Shown: piece after piece, positions 51,838 through 63,867 of the stretch
How the letters are laid out: every line of letters begins with the position of its first letter
Position numbering within the stretch: position 1 is the stretch's first letter
NCBI GenBank assembly: GCA_945285915.1
Contig: CALYQL010000012.1
Coordinates: 19,001 to 83,000, forward strand
From: an uncultured Bartonella sp.
GTDB taxonomy: Bacteria > Pseudomonadota > Alphaproteobacteria > Rhizobiales > Rhizobiaceae
Length of the DNA stretch: 64,000 nt
Direction: 5' to 3'
The notes under the pieces: generated by a model
Told to the model about the DNA's origin: nothing
Database searches by the model: none
The model's input: only the letters and a program-made list of their open reading frames with translations
Position numbers and translations under genes: made by a program

Positions 51838-52668
51838 TCAGGAACCTATTGTAGGTACATAAAAGGTATTATTTTGTGAAAGTGTGAAGACTTCACATCC
51901 ATCCTTAGTAACACCTAACGAATGCTCATATTGTGCTGATAATGATCTATCACGGGTTACGGCAGTCCAACCATCACTTAAGATTTTTACACCAGGCTTT
52001 CCTAAATTAATCATCGGTTCGATAGTGAAAATCATTCCTTCACGCAATTCCGGACCTTCACCCGGATTGCCATAATGAAGTACATTAGGCGCATCATGGA
52101 AAAGTTGTCCCAAACCATGCCCACAAAAATCACGTACAACCGAGCAGCGTTCTGATTCGGCATAACGTTGAATAACCGCACCAATATCGCCCATTGTGGC
52201 ACCCGGTTTAACGGCAGCAATAGCACGCATGAGACATTCGTGCGTTACTTCAAGCAATCGTTCTGACGCGCGTTTTATAGGTCCAACAGGGTACATACGA
52301 CTACTATCACCATGCCAACCGTTCAGTATGAATGTCACATCAACATTGACAATGTCGCCGGTATGAAGAGGCTTGTTATCAGGGATACCGTGGCACACAA
52401 CATGGTTGATCGATGTGCAGCAAGAATTTGTATAACCGCGATAGTTAAGATCAGCCGGAAGAGCTCCACGATCTGCACCAAACGCAAACACAAAGTCATC
52501 AATTTCCTGTGTCGTAACACCCGGTTTGATAATATCAACCAAAGCATCCAGACACTCAGCGGCAAGTTTACCAATTTCCCGCATGCCGGCAAATGCTTCT
52601 TCATCGAAAATACGGATCTGACCGGTGTATTTTATGGGTGCATTTTTATAATTGATGTAACTAACCAT
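51838..52668 (-). CDS. map: Type I methionine aminopeptidase
   Basis: [43 protein letters not shown]. Confidence 0.96.
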   Translation of the reverse strand: MVSYINYKNAPIKYTGQIRIFDEEAFAGMREIGKLAAECLDALVDIIKPGVTTQEIDDFVFAFGADRGALPADLNYRGYTNSCCTSINHVVCHGIPDNKPLHTGDIVNVDVTFILNGWHGDSSRMYPVGPIKRASERLLEVTHECLMRAIAAVKPGATMGDIGAVIQRYAESERCSVVRDFCGHGLGQLFHDAPNVLHYGNPGEGPELREGMIFTIEPMINLGKPGVKILSDGWTAVTRDRSLSAQYEHSLGVTKDGCEVFTLSQNNTFYVPTIGS

Positions 52669-53088
52669 CTGTCTAACTATTCTCTGTCTTTTAGCGAATG
52701 CTGAATATCGTTTCAGCTATTGTAATACCGAAATTGGTATCTTCTACTTTATTGTCTGCATTTAAGCGTAAATCAAGTGTCTGCGATTTATAACAGTTTA
52801 TTATCTTAACAATAATAGCAACTGTGCGTGTAGTGATATGGTGTTTTTAAAATAGCACTTTTATGTGATCTTTTCGTTCAAGAATGAATGAGCAGTTTTC
52901 TCACCACGAACAAACTTTATTTATATCATCATGATTTTGGTAATGATCAAAATATTTGCCTAAAATATCACCGATTATTATCGATAAAACTTGAAAATAT
53001 TCGATTTCTCTACACCTTTATGACATATAAAATTAATGTCATGCGTTATTTGGTGATAACGCCAAATACATCAAAGACATAATGATCA

Positions 53089-53199
53089 TCAGAGTGCAGC
53101 GATAAGATCACCAATTGTCATATTTGCGCATAATATCATAGCAGTGGTAACAATAGCGACAGCCATAAGTGTTATGGTCGTTTTTGTCTGAATGTTCAT
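53089..53199 (-). CDS. Candidate 36-aa hydrophobic miniprotein
   Basis: MNIQTKTTITLMAVAIVTTAMILCANMTIGDLIAAL*; AAGGGG Shine-Dalgarno-like sequence just upstream; single TM-like segment. Confidence 0.45.
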   Translation of the reverse strand: MNIQTKTTITLMAVAIVTTAMILCANMTIGDLIAAL

Positions 53200-53363
53200 A
53201 ATTGATCCCCTTATTCGACGAATTGGTGATTTTCTTATTGATCTCAAAGATGACTGGATTTAGGCATCAACAAGGCAAATTCTCGTTCTTTTTAAGTAAG
53301 GTTAATTCGGAGGCGTTAAAATTTGCCAATCTTGGAATGCGTGAAATGAAATGAGTAAATGGT

Positions 53364-54194
53364 ATGGCTGGAACTGATAGAAAACGTGAAAATTTGACTG
53401 GCGGGCCGGTTATTGTTTTGGTTGAACCTCAGTTGCCGGAAAATATTGGTATGGTTGCGCGGGCTATGGCCAATTTTGGTCTTTCAGAGTTAAGGCTTGT
53501 GAACCCTCGGGAAGAGTTTCCCAGTGAAAAAGCAATAGCAACTGCAAGCAAGGCAGATCATATCATTAACGCTACCAAAGTGTACGATACTTTGCGCGAC
53601 GCTATTGCAGATATGAATTATGTTTTTGCTACAACGGCGCGTGAACGAGATGGTTTTAAGCCGGTAAGAAGTGCAGTGGAAGCGGCTGGAATTTTAAGAA
53701 AAAAGGATGATTCTGGATTAAAGACGGCTATCTTGTTTGGTCGTGAACGATGGGGATTGAATAATGACGAGATCAGTCTTGCTGATGAAATCGTGACTTT
53801 TCCGGTCAATCCGGCATTTTCATCGCTCAACATTGCGCAAGCTGTTTTATTGATGTCTTACGAGTGGATGAAATCGGGTCTAGCTCAAGAAACCGACACC
53901 GCATTTAGAAATGAACCGGCAGAGCCTGCAGATAAAGCATCGTTACACGGTTTGTTTAAACAATTGGAAGAGGCGTTGGACGTACGCGGATATTTCCGAC
54001 CGAAGGAACGGAAATCGATAATGGCTGAAAATCTACGCTCCGTACTGACGCGGGCAGCATTTAGCGAGCCCGAAATACGGTTATTGCGGGGAGTAGTTTC
54101 ATCGCTCGATCATTTTTCGCCAAAACTACCGCGCGGAGCAGGCGCACCAGATACGCGAAAAAGAATAAAAGACAGTGATAATGAAAATGAGTGA
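53364..54194 (+). CDS. trmJ: tRNA/rRNA 2'-O-methyltransferase (TrmJ-like SPOUT)
   Basis: [56 protein letters not shown]. Confidence 0.93.
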   Translation: MAGTDRKRENLTGGPVIVLVEPQLPENIGMVARAMANFGLSELRLVNPREEFPSEKAIATASKADHIINATKVYDTLRDAIADMNYVFATTARERDGFKPVRSAVEAAGILRKKDDSGLKTAILFGRERWGLNNDEISLADEIVTFPVNPAFSSLNIAQAVLLMSYEWMKSGLAQETDTAFRNEPAEPADKASLHGLFKQLEEALDVRGYFRPKERKSIMAENLRSVLTRAAFSEPEIRLLRGVVSSLDHFSPKLPRGAGAPDTRKRIKDSDNENE

Positions 54195-54987
54195 ACGTCC
54201 CATATTGTTCTTTGATAGCGGTATTGGTGGTTTGACGGTACTGCGCGAAGCACGTATTTTTATACCTGATCGTCACTTCATTTATCTCGCCGATGATGCG
54301 GCTTTTCCTTATGGTGCGTGGGAAGAACGCGACTTAAAAAAACACATTATAGAACTTTTTGATACCTATCTGAATCAATATGATCCTGCATTGTGTGTTG
54401 TTGCGTGTAACACCGCGTCTACCTTGGTTCTGGATGATTTGCGCCGTGTATTTTCGTCAATACCGTTTGTCGGTACAGTTCCAGCGATTAAACCAGCGGC
54501 TGAACAAACGCGTTCAGGTTTGATATCGGTGCTCGCGACGCCAGGTACAGTAAAGCGCGCATATACACATGAACTCATCAATTCATTTGCTAGTAAATGT
54601 CATGTGGAGTTGGTGGGGAGTGCAAAACTTGCAGCATTTGCCGAGGATTATTTACGACGTACCCCTGTTGGTCTTGAGCGTGTGAAAGAGGAAATTGCGC
54701 CGTGCTTTATCGAGCGTGACGGAAAAAGAACAGATATTGTCGTGCTTGCGTGTACGCATTATCCTTTTCTTGTAAATTTGTTTCGCAAATGTGCGCCTTG
54801 GCCAGTGGATTGGATTGATCCCGCCGAAGCGATTGCAAAACGGGCCTTGTCACTATTGCCTGATGCTGATGAGGTTCATCAATTGGATCAACAGCTCGAT
54901 GTAGCGCATTTCACGTCGCGTCGTAGCGATTACGCAACACGTAGATTACTGCATGGTTTTGGCCTTAAATGTGACTGGGTTGCTTGA
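54181..54987 (+). CDS. murI: Glutamate racemase (ATG at 54181 or 54187)
   Basis: [41 protein letters not shown]. Confidence 0.95.
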   Translation: MKMSERPILFFDSGIGGLTVLREARIFIPDRHFIYLADDAAFPYGAWEERDLKKHIIELFDTYLNQYDPALCVVACNTASTLVLDDLRRVFSSIPFVGTVPAIKPAAEQTRSGLISVLATPGTVKRAYTHELINSFASKCHVELVGSAKLAAFAEDYLRRTPVGLERVKEEIAPCFIERDGKRTDIVVLACTHYPFLVNLFRKCAPWPVDWIDPAEAIAKRALSLLPDADEVHQLDQQLDVAHFTSRRSDYATRRLLHGFGLKCDWVA

Positions 54988-55184
54988 CTTCTATTTGCAA
55001 CATAATTAAAAGCCTACCAACTGTTACTCGTTTTCGAGATACAGATAAACCAACGTGTCCCGTGAATATCTGCGCAATGCGTGCGCGAGTTATTCTGTCA
55101 GTCCCTGAATATGAGGGCAGAGGAGGGCGCGTTTCCCAGAAATTTCCATTTTGGAAATATCGTTTTGATTGAAAAGGAAATGCG

Positions 55185-55802
55185 ATGAGCAAGCGCGAAA
55201 CTACGAAATATAAAATTGACCGCCGTATGGGTGAAAACATCTGGGGGCGTCCAAAATCTCCAGTTAATCGCCGTGAATATGGTCCAGGTCAACACGGACA
55301 GCGTCGTAAAGGTAAACTTTCTGACTTTGGTACACAGTTGCGTGCTAAACAGAAGTTGAAAGGCTTTTATGGCGATATTTCTGAAAAGCAATTCCATAAA
55401 ATTTATGAAGAAGCAGCTCGCCGCCGTGGTGATACAGGCGAAAACTTGATCGGCTTGTTGGAATCACGTCTTGATGCGATTGTTTATCGTTCAAAATTTG
55501 TGCCAACGGTTTTTGCTGCTCGTCAGTTTATCAACCATGGTCATGTCAATGTTAACGGACGCCGTACAAATATCCAGTCATATCGTTGCAAGCCAGGTGA
55601 TGTGATTGAAGTGCGTGAAAAGTCAAAGCAATTGACAATGGTTCTTGAAGCTACCCAATTGGCAGAGCGTGATGTTCCTGACTACATCGATGTTGATCAT
55701 AACAAGATGAAGGCAACTTACACACGTATCCCTGCATTCTCAGATGTTCCTTATGCAGTGCAAATGGAACCAAATCTGGTTGTCGAATTTTATTCACGTT
55801 AA
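55185..55802 (+). CDS. rpsD: 30S ribosomal protein S4
   Basis: [44 protein letters not shown]. Confidence 0.98.
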   Translation: MSKRETTKYKIDRRMGENIWGRPKSPVNRREYGPGQHGQRRKGKLSDFGTQLRAKQKLKGFYGDISEKQFHKIYEEAARRRGDTGENLIGLLESRLDAIVYRSKFVPTVFAARQFINHGHVNVNGRRTNIQSYRCKPGDVIEVREKSKQLTMVLEATQLAERDVPDYIDVDHNKMKATYTRIPAFSDVPYAVQMEPNLVVEFYSR

Positions 55803-55826
55803 TCGTGCATTCTATTCAAATTTTGG

Positions 55827-55855
55827 ACAGGGAGCCTTTTGGCTCCCTGTTTTCG
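55827..55855 (+). terminator. Intrinsic terminator of rpsD
   Basis: ACAGGGAGCC-tttt-GGCTCCCTGT followed by TTTCGTTT. Confidence 0.9.
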
Positions 55856-55869
55856 TTTAGGGCTATAAT

Positions 55870-56727
55870 TTGATCGTTAATGAGGGCTACAAGATGGATG
55901 AAATCAACGATAGTGACAACGCCGCCGATGGCTGCCATCCAATGTTTCTCAATGCTCCCAGAACAGTTGAATTTAATAAATTAAGAAAACGACTGTTACG
56001 CCATATGCGTCAAGCAATAGATGATTTTTCAATGGTAAAGCCAAATGAAAAATGGCTTGTTGCGCTTTCTGGCGGAAAAGATTCTTATGGCTTGTTAGCT
56101 TTGTTATTAGACCTGAAGTGGCGTGGCCTTTTGCCAGTAGACTTGTTGGCATGTAATTTGGATCAAGGCCAACCGGGATTTCCCAAAAATATATTGCCTG
56201 ATTTTCTTAATAGCTACGACATACCTTTTCGTATTGAATATCAGGATACTTATTCAATCGTTACCGATAAATTGGATAATAATCAGACATATTGTTCTTT
56301 ATGTTCCAGATTACGTCGTGGCAATCTTTATCGTATTGCGCGTGAAGAGGGGTGCTCTGCTCTCGTTTTAGGTCATCATCGAGATGATGTATTGGAAACA
56401 TTTTTTATGAACTTGTTTCATGGTGGGCGCCTTGCTGGTATGCCCGGAAAATTGAAAAATGACGAAGGTGATCTTATGGTGTTGCGTCCGCTTATTTACG
56501 CAGCGGAAGAAGATCTTGCCAAATTTGCTGAAAATATGCGTTTTCCAATTATTCCCTGCAATTTATGTGGAAGCCAAGATGGTTTGCAACGTAACGCTAT
56601 GAAGGCAATGTTAAGCGACATTGAAACAAGAATGCCGGGACGAAAAGATACAATGATAAGGGCGCTAACGAATGTGCGCCCTAGTCATTTATTGGATAGT
56701 AAACTGTTTGATTTTAACGCGCTTTAA
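55870..56727 (+). CDS. ttcA: tRNA 2-thiocytidine(32) synthetase
   Basis: [15 protein letters not shown]-loop; [22 protein letters not shown]. Confidence 0.95.
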   Translation: MIVNEGYKMDEINDSDNAADGCHPMFLNAPRTVEFNKLRKRLLRHMRQAIDDFSMVKPNEKWLVALSGGKDSYGLLALLLDLKWRGLLPVDLLACNLDQGQPGFPKNILPDFLNSYDIPFRIEYQDTYSIVTDKLDNNQTYCSLCSRLRRGNLYRIAREEGCSALVLGHHRDDVLETFFMNLFHGGRLAGMPGKLKNDEGDLMVLRPLIYAAEEDLAKFAENMRFPIIPCNLCGSQDGLQRNAMKAMLSDIETRMPGRKDTMIRALTNVRPSHLLDSKLFDFNAL

Positions 56728-56780
56728 GATGCAAGTTTAAAGCGCGTACAAAACAGTTTGATTGTATGGCGTTGATTACC

Positions 56781-58058
56781 TTATTTGTTTTTGGGTACCA
56801 CAGTATTAAAGTTTGACTGCTTTACATCGGTAAATAAACGACCTTTTTCTGCGATAAGAACAAAGATAATTGCACCAATACTGAGGAAGAAATATCCGCC
56901 TGCAATGAGTGTTGTGTGTCCATTATATTGTTGTGCAATCATAATGCCTATGCCAGCGCTGATTGTTGTTTGTAAGAAACCGAATACCGATGATGCTGTT
57001 CCTGCAACTTTTCCAAGCGGTTCCATGGCTAAAGCGTTGAAATTTGCGCCCAAGCCGCCAAAAGAAAACATCAGCGTGATAAACAGAATCATGAAAAAGG
57101 TGAAAGGGGCTGCACCGCCTGCCATTGCAGACCAAATAAACCAAACAAAAGACGTGGCACAGAATATCAGCAGCAAACTATGGGATATTGTCCGCATGCC
57201 GAACCGGCCAACAAATAGTGAATTTAAAAAGGCGGAAAGTGCTTGAAATGCAGCAACCAGCGCAAATGCAGCAGGAAACCAAACACCTAAATGATAAATT
57301 CCGTCATAGATTTGTTGCGCGGTATTAAGCGTGCAAAACAGGCAACTAAGAATAAGTGAAAATGCCAGTGTGTAGCACAAGGCGACACGGTTTGAGATAA
57401 CGATCCATAACCCCGTACCCACGGAAGAAAATGTCAGGGGTCTTTGTTCATACAAGGTTTCAGGAAGTCTAAAATAAACCCAAATTGTAATAATCAGGCC
57501 GGCAATACTCATAAAAATGAAAATTAGTTGCCAATGGCCAAATATCATTATGGTTTGCCCAATTGCAGGTGCGATAACAGGAATAACCATAAATACCATC
57601 ATGGCAATCGACATGACTTCAGCCATTTTACGTCCACCATAAATATCACGAACGATCGATACGGTGAGAACACGTGTGGCGGCCGCTCCAACGCCTTGAA
57701 TCGAACGTAATACCAGAAGGGCTGCAAAACTTGTTGAAAATGCACATGCTGCAGAGGTGATTATATAAAATATCAAACCAGCGATAATCGGTTTTCTACG
57801 TCCAAAACGATCACTGATTGGACCAAAAAATAATTGGGAAACACCAAAACCAACAAGATAACAAAAAATGATATAGTGCTGATCGTTGGCGCCAGTCATT
57901 TGTAAACTGTGCGACATATCGCTCATGGCCGGAAGCATAATATCAATAGCAATGGCGTTTGTTGCCATTAATGCGGCTATCATTGTTATGAACTCTTTGT
58001 AGCCAAGGCGTTTTTTTACAGACTCGATATGAGAAAGCTCGTCGTTTGTATGGGGCAT
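56781..58058 (-). CDS. Bcr/CflA-family MFS multidrug efflux transporter
   Basis: MLPAMSDMSHSL; GPISDRFGRRKPIIAGL; VLRSIQGVGAAATRV. Confidence 0.9.
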   Translation of the reverse strand: MPHTNDELSHIESVKKRLGYKEFITMIAALMATNAIAIDIMLPAMSDMSHSLQMTGANDQHYIIFCYLVGFGVSQLFFGPISDRFGRRKPIIAGLIFYIITSAACAFSTSFAALLVLRSIQGVGAAATRVLTVSIVRDIYGGRKMAEVMSIAMMVFMVIPVIAPAIGQTIMIFGHWQLIFIFMSIAGLIITIWVYFRLPETLYEQRPLTFSSVGTGLWIVISNRVALCYTLAFSLILSCLFCTLNTAQQIYDGIYHLGVWFPAAFALVAAFQALSAFLNSLFVGRFGMRTISHSLLLIFCATSFVWFIWSAMAGGAAPFTFFMILFITLMFSFGGLGANFNALAMEPLGKVAGTASSVFGFLQTTISAGIGIMIAQQYNGHTTLIAGGYFFLSIGAIIFVLIAEKGRLFTDVKQSNFNTVVPKNK

Positions 58059-58131
58059 GAAATCCTCATAATAAAAGTGCCGATACGACGATCGGCACCG
58101 TTATTCTAGTTAATACTGGATTAGTTTTTCT

Positions 58132-58464
58132 TTATGCAGTTTTTACTGCAATTCCGTTTTCTTCAAGAAGGGATTGAAGTTCGCCATTCTGGAACATTTC
58201 TCTGACAATATCACACCCTCCAATAAATTCCCCCTTTATATAAAGTTGCGGAATTGTTGGCCAATTTGAATAGTCTTTAATGGCTTGGCGTAATTCATCA
58301 GAGGTTAAAACATTGACGCCTTTATAGTCGAGACCCAAATAGTCCAAAATTTGTACGACTTGACCTGAAAATCCACATTGTGGAAATCCTGGAGTGCCTT
58401 TCATAAAGAGTACAATGTCATTTGACTTAACTTCATTATCAATAAAATCGCGCGCTGCGGTCAT
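58132..58464 (-). CDS. grxD: Monothiol glutaredoxin (Grx4 family); start at MTAARDFI
   Basis: [48 protein letters not shown]. Confidence 0.95.
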   Translation of the reverse strand: MTAARDFIDNEVKSNDIVLFMKGTPGFPQCGFSGQVVQILDYLGLDYKGVNVLTSDELRQAIKDYSNWPTIPQLYIKGEFIGGCDIVREMFQNGELQSLLEENGIAVKTA

Positions 58465-58506
58465 CTTATATCCTTCCATATTACAGCATTACTGCTGACT
58501 AAAAGC

Positions 58507-58528
58507 TCTTCCTTTATATAAAGGAAGA
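58507..58528. promoter_or_regulatory. 22-bp perfect palindrome in the bolA-grxD intergenic region
   Basis: TCTTCCTTTAT|ATAAAGGAAGA. Confidence 0.5.
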
Positions 58529-58563
58529 CTTGAATGAAACCAAGCGCTACAAACAACAAAGAA

Positions 58564-58797
58564 TCAATCTGGTACGCTTGTTTGCAATGCGAGTGCGTGT
58601 AACACACCGCCCATATTACCTTTTAACGCTTGATAGACCATTTGATGTTGCTGCACACGATTTTTTCCGCGAAAACTTTCTGCTACAACTTCCGCTGCGT
58701 AATGTTCTCCATCACCAGCTAGATCGCGAATTGTCACTTTGGCATCGGGGATACCTTCGCGAATGAGCGTTTCAATCGCATGTGCGTCCATTGCCAT
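58564..58797 (-). CDS. bolA: BolA family protein
   Basis: MDAHAIETLIREGIPDAKVTIRDLAGDGEHYAAEVVAESFRGKNRVQQHQMVYQAL. Confidence 0.94.
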   Translation of the reverse strand: MAMDAHAIETLIREGIPDAKVTIRDLAGDGEHYAAEVVAESFRGKNRVQQHQMVYQALKGNMGGVLHALALQTSVPD

Positions 58798-58861
58798 CGT
58801 GTAGTCTCCTGTCTTTTGTGGCCATCACTTACCTATAAAAAGCAATAGCGCTGAATTTAAG

Positions 58862-61072
58862 TTATTTATTGTCCATAAAATTAGGGAACCAATTTTCATA
58901 TGCATCATGCAATGAGTCAACAGACAACTTGAACTGGTTTTCCACTTCCAAATAATCGCCTTCTACCTTACCAACAACCTGCAAATCAACTGATGATTGT
59001 TTGCCGGCTTCTATAACTTTTGGCAGTTTATGTGCGTTAACAGCGATAAGATAACGCGCTTGGTCTTCTCCAAATAGTTCTGCATGAGGAGGCGTTTGGC
59101 CTGTTAGTTGTGCCTTGATACCCTTTTTCGATTTTATGCTCATTTCGGCTAAAGCAAGCGCTAAACCACCATCGGAGAGATCATGGCAAGTTGTAATCAT
59201 TCCCGTTTCAATCAAATGACGGACAAATTCACCGTTCTTTTTTTCCGTTGAAAGATCAACGTGCGGTGCGTCACCATCAGTTCTATTTAGAATATCACGT
59301 AAATAGATTGATTGTCCCAAATGCGAACCACAACCACCAACCAATATAATTGTGTCACCAGACTGCATGGCATCAATTCTTGCCATTTTGCTCCAGTCTT
59401 TCAACAGACCAACACCTGCCATTGTTGGTGTAGGAAGAATGCCTTCGCCATTGGTTTCGTTGTAGAGTGAAACATTGCCGGAGACAATTGGAAAATCCAG
59501 AGCCTTACAAGCTTCACCAATACCTTTGATAGCAAAAACGAGTTGACCCATAATTTCAGGTTTTTCAGGATTACCGAAATTAAGGTTATCGCTACAAGCA
59601 AGCGGTACAGCACCTGTGGCCGTAATATTACGCCAACATTCGGCAACAGCCTGTTTGCCACCTTCAAACGGGTCGGCCTTACAATAACGTGGTGTCACGT
59701 CAGATGAAAATGCCAAAGCTTTCTGTTTATGACCATCAACGCGGATAACGCCAGCATCACCCCCTGGGCAAACAAGACTATTTCCCTGAATTAGTGTGTC
59801 ATATTGCTCATAGACCCAACGTCGCGAACTTTGATCGGCGGAGCCGACCAATTGGATAAGCGCTTGTCCTAAATCATCAACCTGTTTCACATCATTTGTA
59901 GATAATGCGGCAGCTTTAACGGGCTCTATCCAAGGGCGGTCATATTCAGGCGCCTCATCACCGAGTTCTTTTATTGGTAGATTAGCAACTTCTTTGCCAT
60001 GTTGACAGACACGAAACCGTAAATCGTCCGTTGTTTTGCCAACAATTGCAAAATCCAATCCCCATTTATGGAATATAGCCTCAGCAGTGTCTTTTAATTC
60101 AGGTTTTAGGATCATTAACATCCGTTCCTGACTTTCAGACAACATCATTTCATAGGCTGACATATTTTCTTCGCGGATTGGGACGCAATCAAGATCAAGT
60201 TCTATTCCAAGATTGCCTTTTGCACCCATTTCTACAGCAGAACAGGTTAAACCAGCAGCCCCCATATCCTGAATGGCATTAACGGCGCCTGATGCCATCA
60301 GCTCCAAACAGGCTTCGAGCAGACATTTTTCTGTAAAAGGGTCACCAACTTGTACAGTAGGGCGCTTTTCCTCAATGGTGTCGTCAAACTCCGCAGATGC
60401 CATTGTTGCTCCGCCAACGCCATCTCTACCAGTTTTTGCACCGAGATAGACAACCGGTAAACCAACACCTTCAGCCTTGGAATAAAATAGTGAATTTGTT
60501 TTGGCAATTCCTGCGGCAAATGCATTTACCAATATGTTTCCATTATAGGATTTATCAAAATTGACTTCACCGCCAACAGTTGGCACACCAAATGCATTCC
60601 CATAGCCACCAACGCCTGACACAACGCCTGACACCAGATGCTTGGTTCTTGGGTGGTTAGGTTCACCAAATCTTAAAGCATTCATTGCTGCAACAGGACG
60701 CGCGCCCATTGTAAAAACATCGCGCAAAATACCGCCGACACCCGTCGCTGCACCTTGATAGGGCTCGATATAGGAGGGATGGTTGTGACTTTCCATTTTG
60801 AAAACGACACATTCACCATCACCAATATCAACGACACCAGCATTTTCACCAGGACCTTGTATGACACAGTCACCTTCGGTTGGCAGTGTTCGCAACCATT
60901 TTTTTGACGACTTGTATGAGCAATGCTCATTCCACATGGCAGAGAAAATACCAAGCTCTGTAAATGTCGGTTCACGGCCCACAAGTTCAAGAATACGGTC
61001 ATATTCTTCAGGTTTTAAACCATGTGCGGCGATAATATCTGGCGTTATTGAAATGTCGTTATTCCCGCTCAT
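58862..61072 (-). CDS. purL: Phosphoribosylformylglycinamidine synthase subunit PurL
   Basis: [51 protein letters not shown]. Confidence 0.98.
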   Translation of the reverse strand: MSGNNDISITPDIIAAHGLKPEEYDRILELVGREPTFTELGIFSAMWNEHCSYKSSKKWLRTLPTEGDCVIQGPGENAGVVDIGDGECVVFKMESHNHPSYIEPYQGAATGVGGILRDVFTMGARPVAAMNALRFGEPNHPRTKHLVSGVVSGVGGYGNAFGVPTVGGEVNFDKSYNGNILVNAFAAGIAKTNSLFYSKAEGVGLPVVYLGAKTGRDGVGGATMASAEFDDTIEEKRPTVQVGDPFTEKCLLEACLELMASGAVNAIQDMGAAGLTCSAVEMGAKGNLGIELDLDCVPIREENMSAYEMMLSESQERMLMILKPELKDTAEAIFHKWGLDFAIVGKTTDDLRFRVCQHGKEVANLPIKELGDEAPEYDRPWIEPVKAAALSTNDVKQVDDLGQALIQLVGSADQSSRRWVYEQYDTLIQGNSLVCPGGDAGVIRVDGHKQKALAFSSDVTPRYCKADPFEGGKQAVAECWRNITATGAVPLACSDNLNFGNPEKPEIMGQLVFAIKGIGEACKALDFPIVSGNVSLYNETNGEGILPTPTMAGVGLLKDWSKMARIDAMQSGDTIILVGGCGSHLGQSIYLRDILNRTDGDAPHVDLSTEKKNGEFVRHLIETGMITTCHDLSDGGLALALAEMSIKSKKGIKAQLTGQTPPHAELFGEDQARYLIAVNAHKLPKVIEAGKQSSVDLQVVGKVEGDYLEVENQFKLSVDSLHDAYENWFPNFMDNK

Positions 61073-61100
61073 TGGTTTCTACTCCAATTTGATATGATAA

Positions 61101-61502
61101 TTAGCACTGGTTATCGCCTTTAACCCAACGATTCAAATTTTCTGCAATCGTATTACCGAGAGATGTAGCCATCAAAGGTCCATAGGCCGAAACTTTTGCT
61201 GGTGATCCTTGTGCTTCGACCACAAGTAATGGTTTGCCTGTCGGATCATTGTGAGGCAATACTAAAATTCGTGGACGACCTGAGTAGGATTGAAGTTCAG
61301 GTGCAAGGCCGTAACTTCTAAAGCTTGTGTTTCCTGATTTAAACCAACAACGATTCGCAGTCAGGGCAATATGTTCCATGGTTTTTAGTGCAGGTTGACT
61401 GCTTGCAAGCTCAATATTGGATGGAACTGTATCTTTGACACATCCAGAAAATGTCGCAGATGCAAAAAGCAGTGCAACGACTGATTTTATGAGTAACTTC
61501 AT
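61101..61502 (-). CDS. Hypothetical lipoprotein within the pur cluster
   Basis: Signal peptide with lipobox-like ATFSGC; start overlaps the purQ stop. Confidence 0.75.
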   Translation of the reverse strand: MKLLIKSVVALLFASATFSGCVKDTVPSNIELASSQPALKTMEHIALTANRCWFKSGNTSFRSYGLAPELQSYSGRPRILVLPHNDPTGKPLLVVEAQGSPAKVSAYGPLMATSLGNTIAENLNRWVKGDNQC

Positions 61503-62167
61503 GCTGCAATTCCTAATGCGCCAGAAAAAAGAGCTCTACCGTCTGTCCCACCATGAGCTGGTTCAATAAGATTTTCAGGATGAGGCATCATTCCAAGAAC
61601 ATTGCCTTTTTCATTCACGATACCGGCAATATCATTTATTGAACCATTGGGATTGGTACCTTCTGCATAACGAAAGACGACTTGGCCATTCCCTTCCAAT
61701 TTTGCAAGGGTATTTTCGTCTGCATAATAGTTACCGTCATGATGCGCTACAGGGCAACGTATAATTTGGTTTTGTTGGTAGTTACGCGTAAAAGCGGTTT
61801 TTGCGTTTGCGACTTGCAGCTTTACCTCGCGGCAAACAAATTTCAGCGACGTATTGCGCATAAGCACGCCGGGCAACAAACCAGCTTCAACCAAGATCTG
61901 AAAACCGTTACAAACGCCCATGACCATTACGCCCGCAGCGGCTTTTTCTGCTATTGCGCGCATAACAGGCATACGTGCAGCGATGGCACCACATCTGAGA
62001 TAATCCCCATAGGAAAAACCACCAGGAATAACGATAAGGTCAACATTGGGTATCGTTGTTTCTGTTTGCCAAATTGTGATCGGTGCTGTGCCCGTTATTT
62101 GGTGCAAAGCACTAATCATATCGCGATCCCGATTTAATCCGGGTAATTGAATAACTGCTGCTTTCAT
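61499..62167 (-). CDS. purQ: Phosphoribosylformylglycinamidine synthase subunit PurQ
   Basis: [42 protein letters not shown]. Confidence 0.97.
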   Translation of the reverse strand: MKAAVIQLPGLNRDRDMISALHQITGTAPITIWQTETTIPNVDLIVIPGGFSYGDYLRCGAIAARMPVMRAIAEKAAAGVMVMGVCNGFQILVEAGLLPGVLMRNTSLKFVCREVKLQVANAKTAFTRNYQQNQIIRCPVAHHDGNYYADENTLAKLEGNGQVVFRYAEGTNPNGSINDIAGIVNEKGNVLGMMPHPENLIEPAHGGTDGRALFSGALGIAA

Positions 62168-62192
62168 GATTCAATCCAATTAGACAGGCAGA

Positions 62193-62432
62193 TCAAACAA
62201 GATCTATATGGTAGTTTTCGATAACAGTATTGGCGAGCAACTTTTCACACATAGCTGTTAGTTGCTTTTTTGCCTCATCTTCCGACATGTTATCAAGAAC
62301 GATATCAAAAACCTTGCCCTGTCTTACAGATTGAACACCTGCAAAATCCAAACTATCCAAGGCGCCGACAATGGCCTTTCCTTGTGGATCGAGAACCCCG
62401 TTTTTCAAAGTGACAGTAACACGCGCTTTCAT
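62193..62432 (-). CDS. purS: Phosphoribosylformylglycinamidine synthase subunit PurS
   Basis: MKARVTVTLKNGVLDPQGKAIVGALDSLDFAGVQSVRQGKVFDI. Confidence 0.96.
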   Translation of the reverse strand: MKARVTVTLKNGVLDPQGKAIVGALDSLDFAGVQSVRQGKVFDIVLDNMSEDEAKKQLTAMCEKLLANTVIENYHIDLV

Positions 62433-62460
62433 TCTATTTTTCCTGCTTTGTTTGCCTGTA

Positions 62461-62494
62461 CGGCAGAAAAGGTAAAGGCGGCTTAAAAGCCGCC
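62461..62494 (-). terminator. Terminator-like hairpin between purC and purS
   Basis: GGCGGCTT-aa-AAGCCGCC; minus strand continues TTTACCTTTT. Confidence 0.6.
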
Positions 62495-62500
62495 TATCGA

Positions 62501-63265
62501 TTATTTTACCAATGTTGGCCCTAATGGACGCTGCGGCTCATTTTCGTTCATGATGCCAAGGCGTTTTGCCACTTCTTGATAGGCTTCAATCAATCCACCC
62601 ATATCACGGCGGAACCTATCTTTATCCATTTTTTCTTTCGTATTAATATCCCAGAGACGAGATGAATCCGGCGAAATTTCATCAGCCAAGACGATACGCA
62701 TAATATCACCTTCCCAAAGGCGGCCAAATTCCATCTTGAAATCAACCAATTCAATTCCTACACCAATAAACAATCCCGTCAGGAAGTCATTGATACGGAT
62801 TGCAAGTTGCATAATATCTTCAAGCTCTTGTGGGCTAGCCCAACCAAAGGCTGTGATATGTTCTTCTGACACCATAGGGTCATCAAGTTCATCTTTTTTA
62901 TAGTAATATTCTATGATGGATTGTGGAAGTTGGGTTCCTTCCTCAATACCTAGACGCTTGGACAAAGACCCTGCAGCGATATTACGCACCACAACCTCAA
63001 GAGGAATAATTTCAACAGCTTTAATCAGCTGTTCGCGCATATTGATGCGCTTAATAAAGTGGGTTGGAATGCCGATTTTTGCCAGCTGGGTAAAGATGTA
63101 TTCCGAAATACGGTTATTGAGGACACCTTTGCCATCTATAATCTCATGCTTTTTCGCGTTGAACGCGGTAGCATCGTCTTTAAAAAATTGAATATAAGTC
63201 CCTGGCTCCGGCCCCTCATAAAGAGTTTTAGCTTTGCCTTCATAAATGCGGTGGCGACGATTCAT
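62501..63265 (-). CDS. purC: Phosphoribosylaminoimidazolesuccinocarboxamide synthase
   Basis: [46 protein letters not shown]. Confidence 0.97.
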   Translation of the reverse strand: MNRRHRIYEGKAKTLYEGPEPGTYIQFFKDDATAFNAKKHEIIDGKGVLNNRISEYIFTQLAKIGIPTHFIKRINMREQLIKAVEIIPLEVVVRNIAAGSLSKRLGIEEGTQLPQSIIEYYYKKDELDDPMVSEEHITAFGWASPQELEDIMQLAIRINDFLTGLFIGVGIELVDFKMEFGRLWEGDIMRIVLADEISPDSSRLWDINTKEKMDKDRFRRDMGGLIEAYQEVAKRLGIMNENEPQRPLGPTLVK

Positions 63266-63474
63266 AGTGTTTGCCTACTATTCTTACAGGGTGAAATTTA
63301 TATTATGCAATCACTACCTTAATTAAAGTAATTTCTCAATCACTGCTTCCTTGAACAGCGACAATTTTTCTGATTTGGAACAATTTATTTTCATTGTAAT
63401 GGTGGGAAATAAAAACTTCGAAGTTTGCAGTCACGATTATTTCTAAAGAAGTTGACAATGAGGAGAGGGATTAA

Positions 63475-63801
63475 ATGGATGGGATGAAAGAGCGGGAAGA
63501 CGCTTTTGAAAAGAAATATGTATTAGATGAAGAGTTACGTTTCAAGGCAGATGCCCAGCGCAACCGTATGATTGGGGTTTGGGCTGCAGATCATTTGGGT
63601 AAAACCGGTGGCGAAGCAGAGGAATACGCGAAAGAAATCGTAAAATTGGCGTTTCTGCATGGCCGTGAAGATGATGTTGTTGAAAAAATTCTTCATGATT
63701 TTAATAATGCAAATAAATCTATTGATGAAAAAGAATTGCGTCAAACAATGGCAAAGATTCTAAAGGAATCATTTGTGCATTTGGAAGCGATCAATAAGTA
63801 A
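63475..63801 (+). CDS. DUF1476 family (ATPase inhibitor zeta-like) protein
   Basis: MKEREDAFEKKYVLDEELRFKADAQRNRMIGVWAADHLG. Confidence 0.93.
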   Translation: MDGMKEREDAFEKKYVLDEELRFKADAQRNRMIGVWAADHLGKTGGEAEEYAKEIVKLAFLHGREDDVVEKILHDFNNANKSIDEKELRQTMAKILKESFVHLEAINK

Positions 63802-63837
63802 TCAGAGAATTGTAGAAAATAATAAGAGATAATTTAA

Positions 63838-63867
63838 AGCCCAAAACTATACATTTTGGGCTTTTTA
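63838..63867. terminator. Bidirectional-looking intrinsic terminator
   Basis: AGCCCAAAA-ctataca-TTTTGGGCT-TTTTA. Confidence 0.85.
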
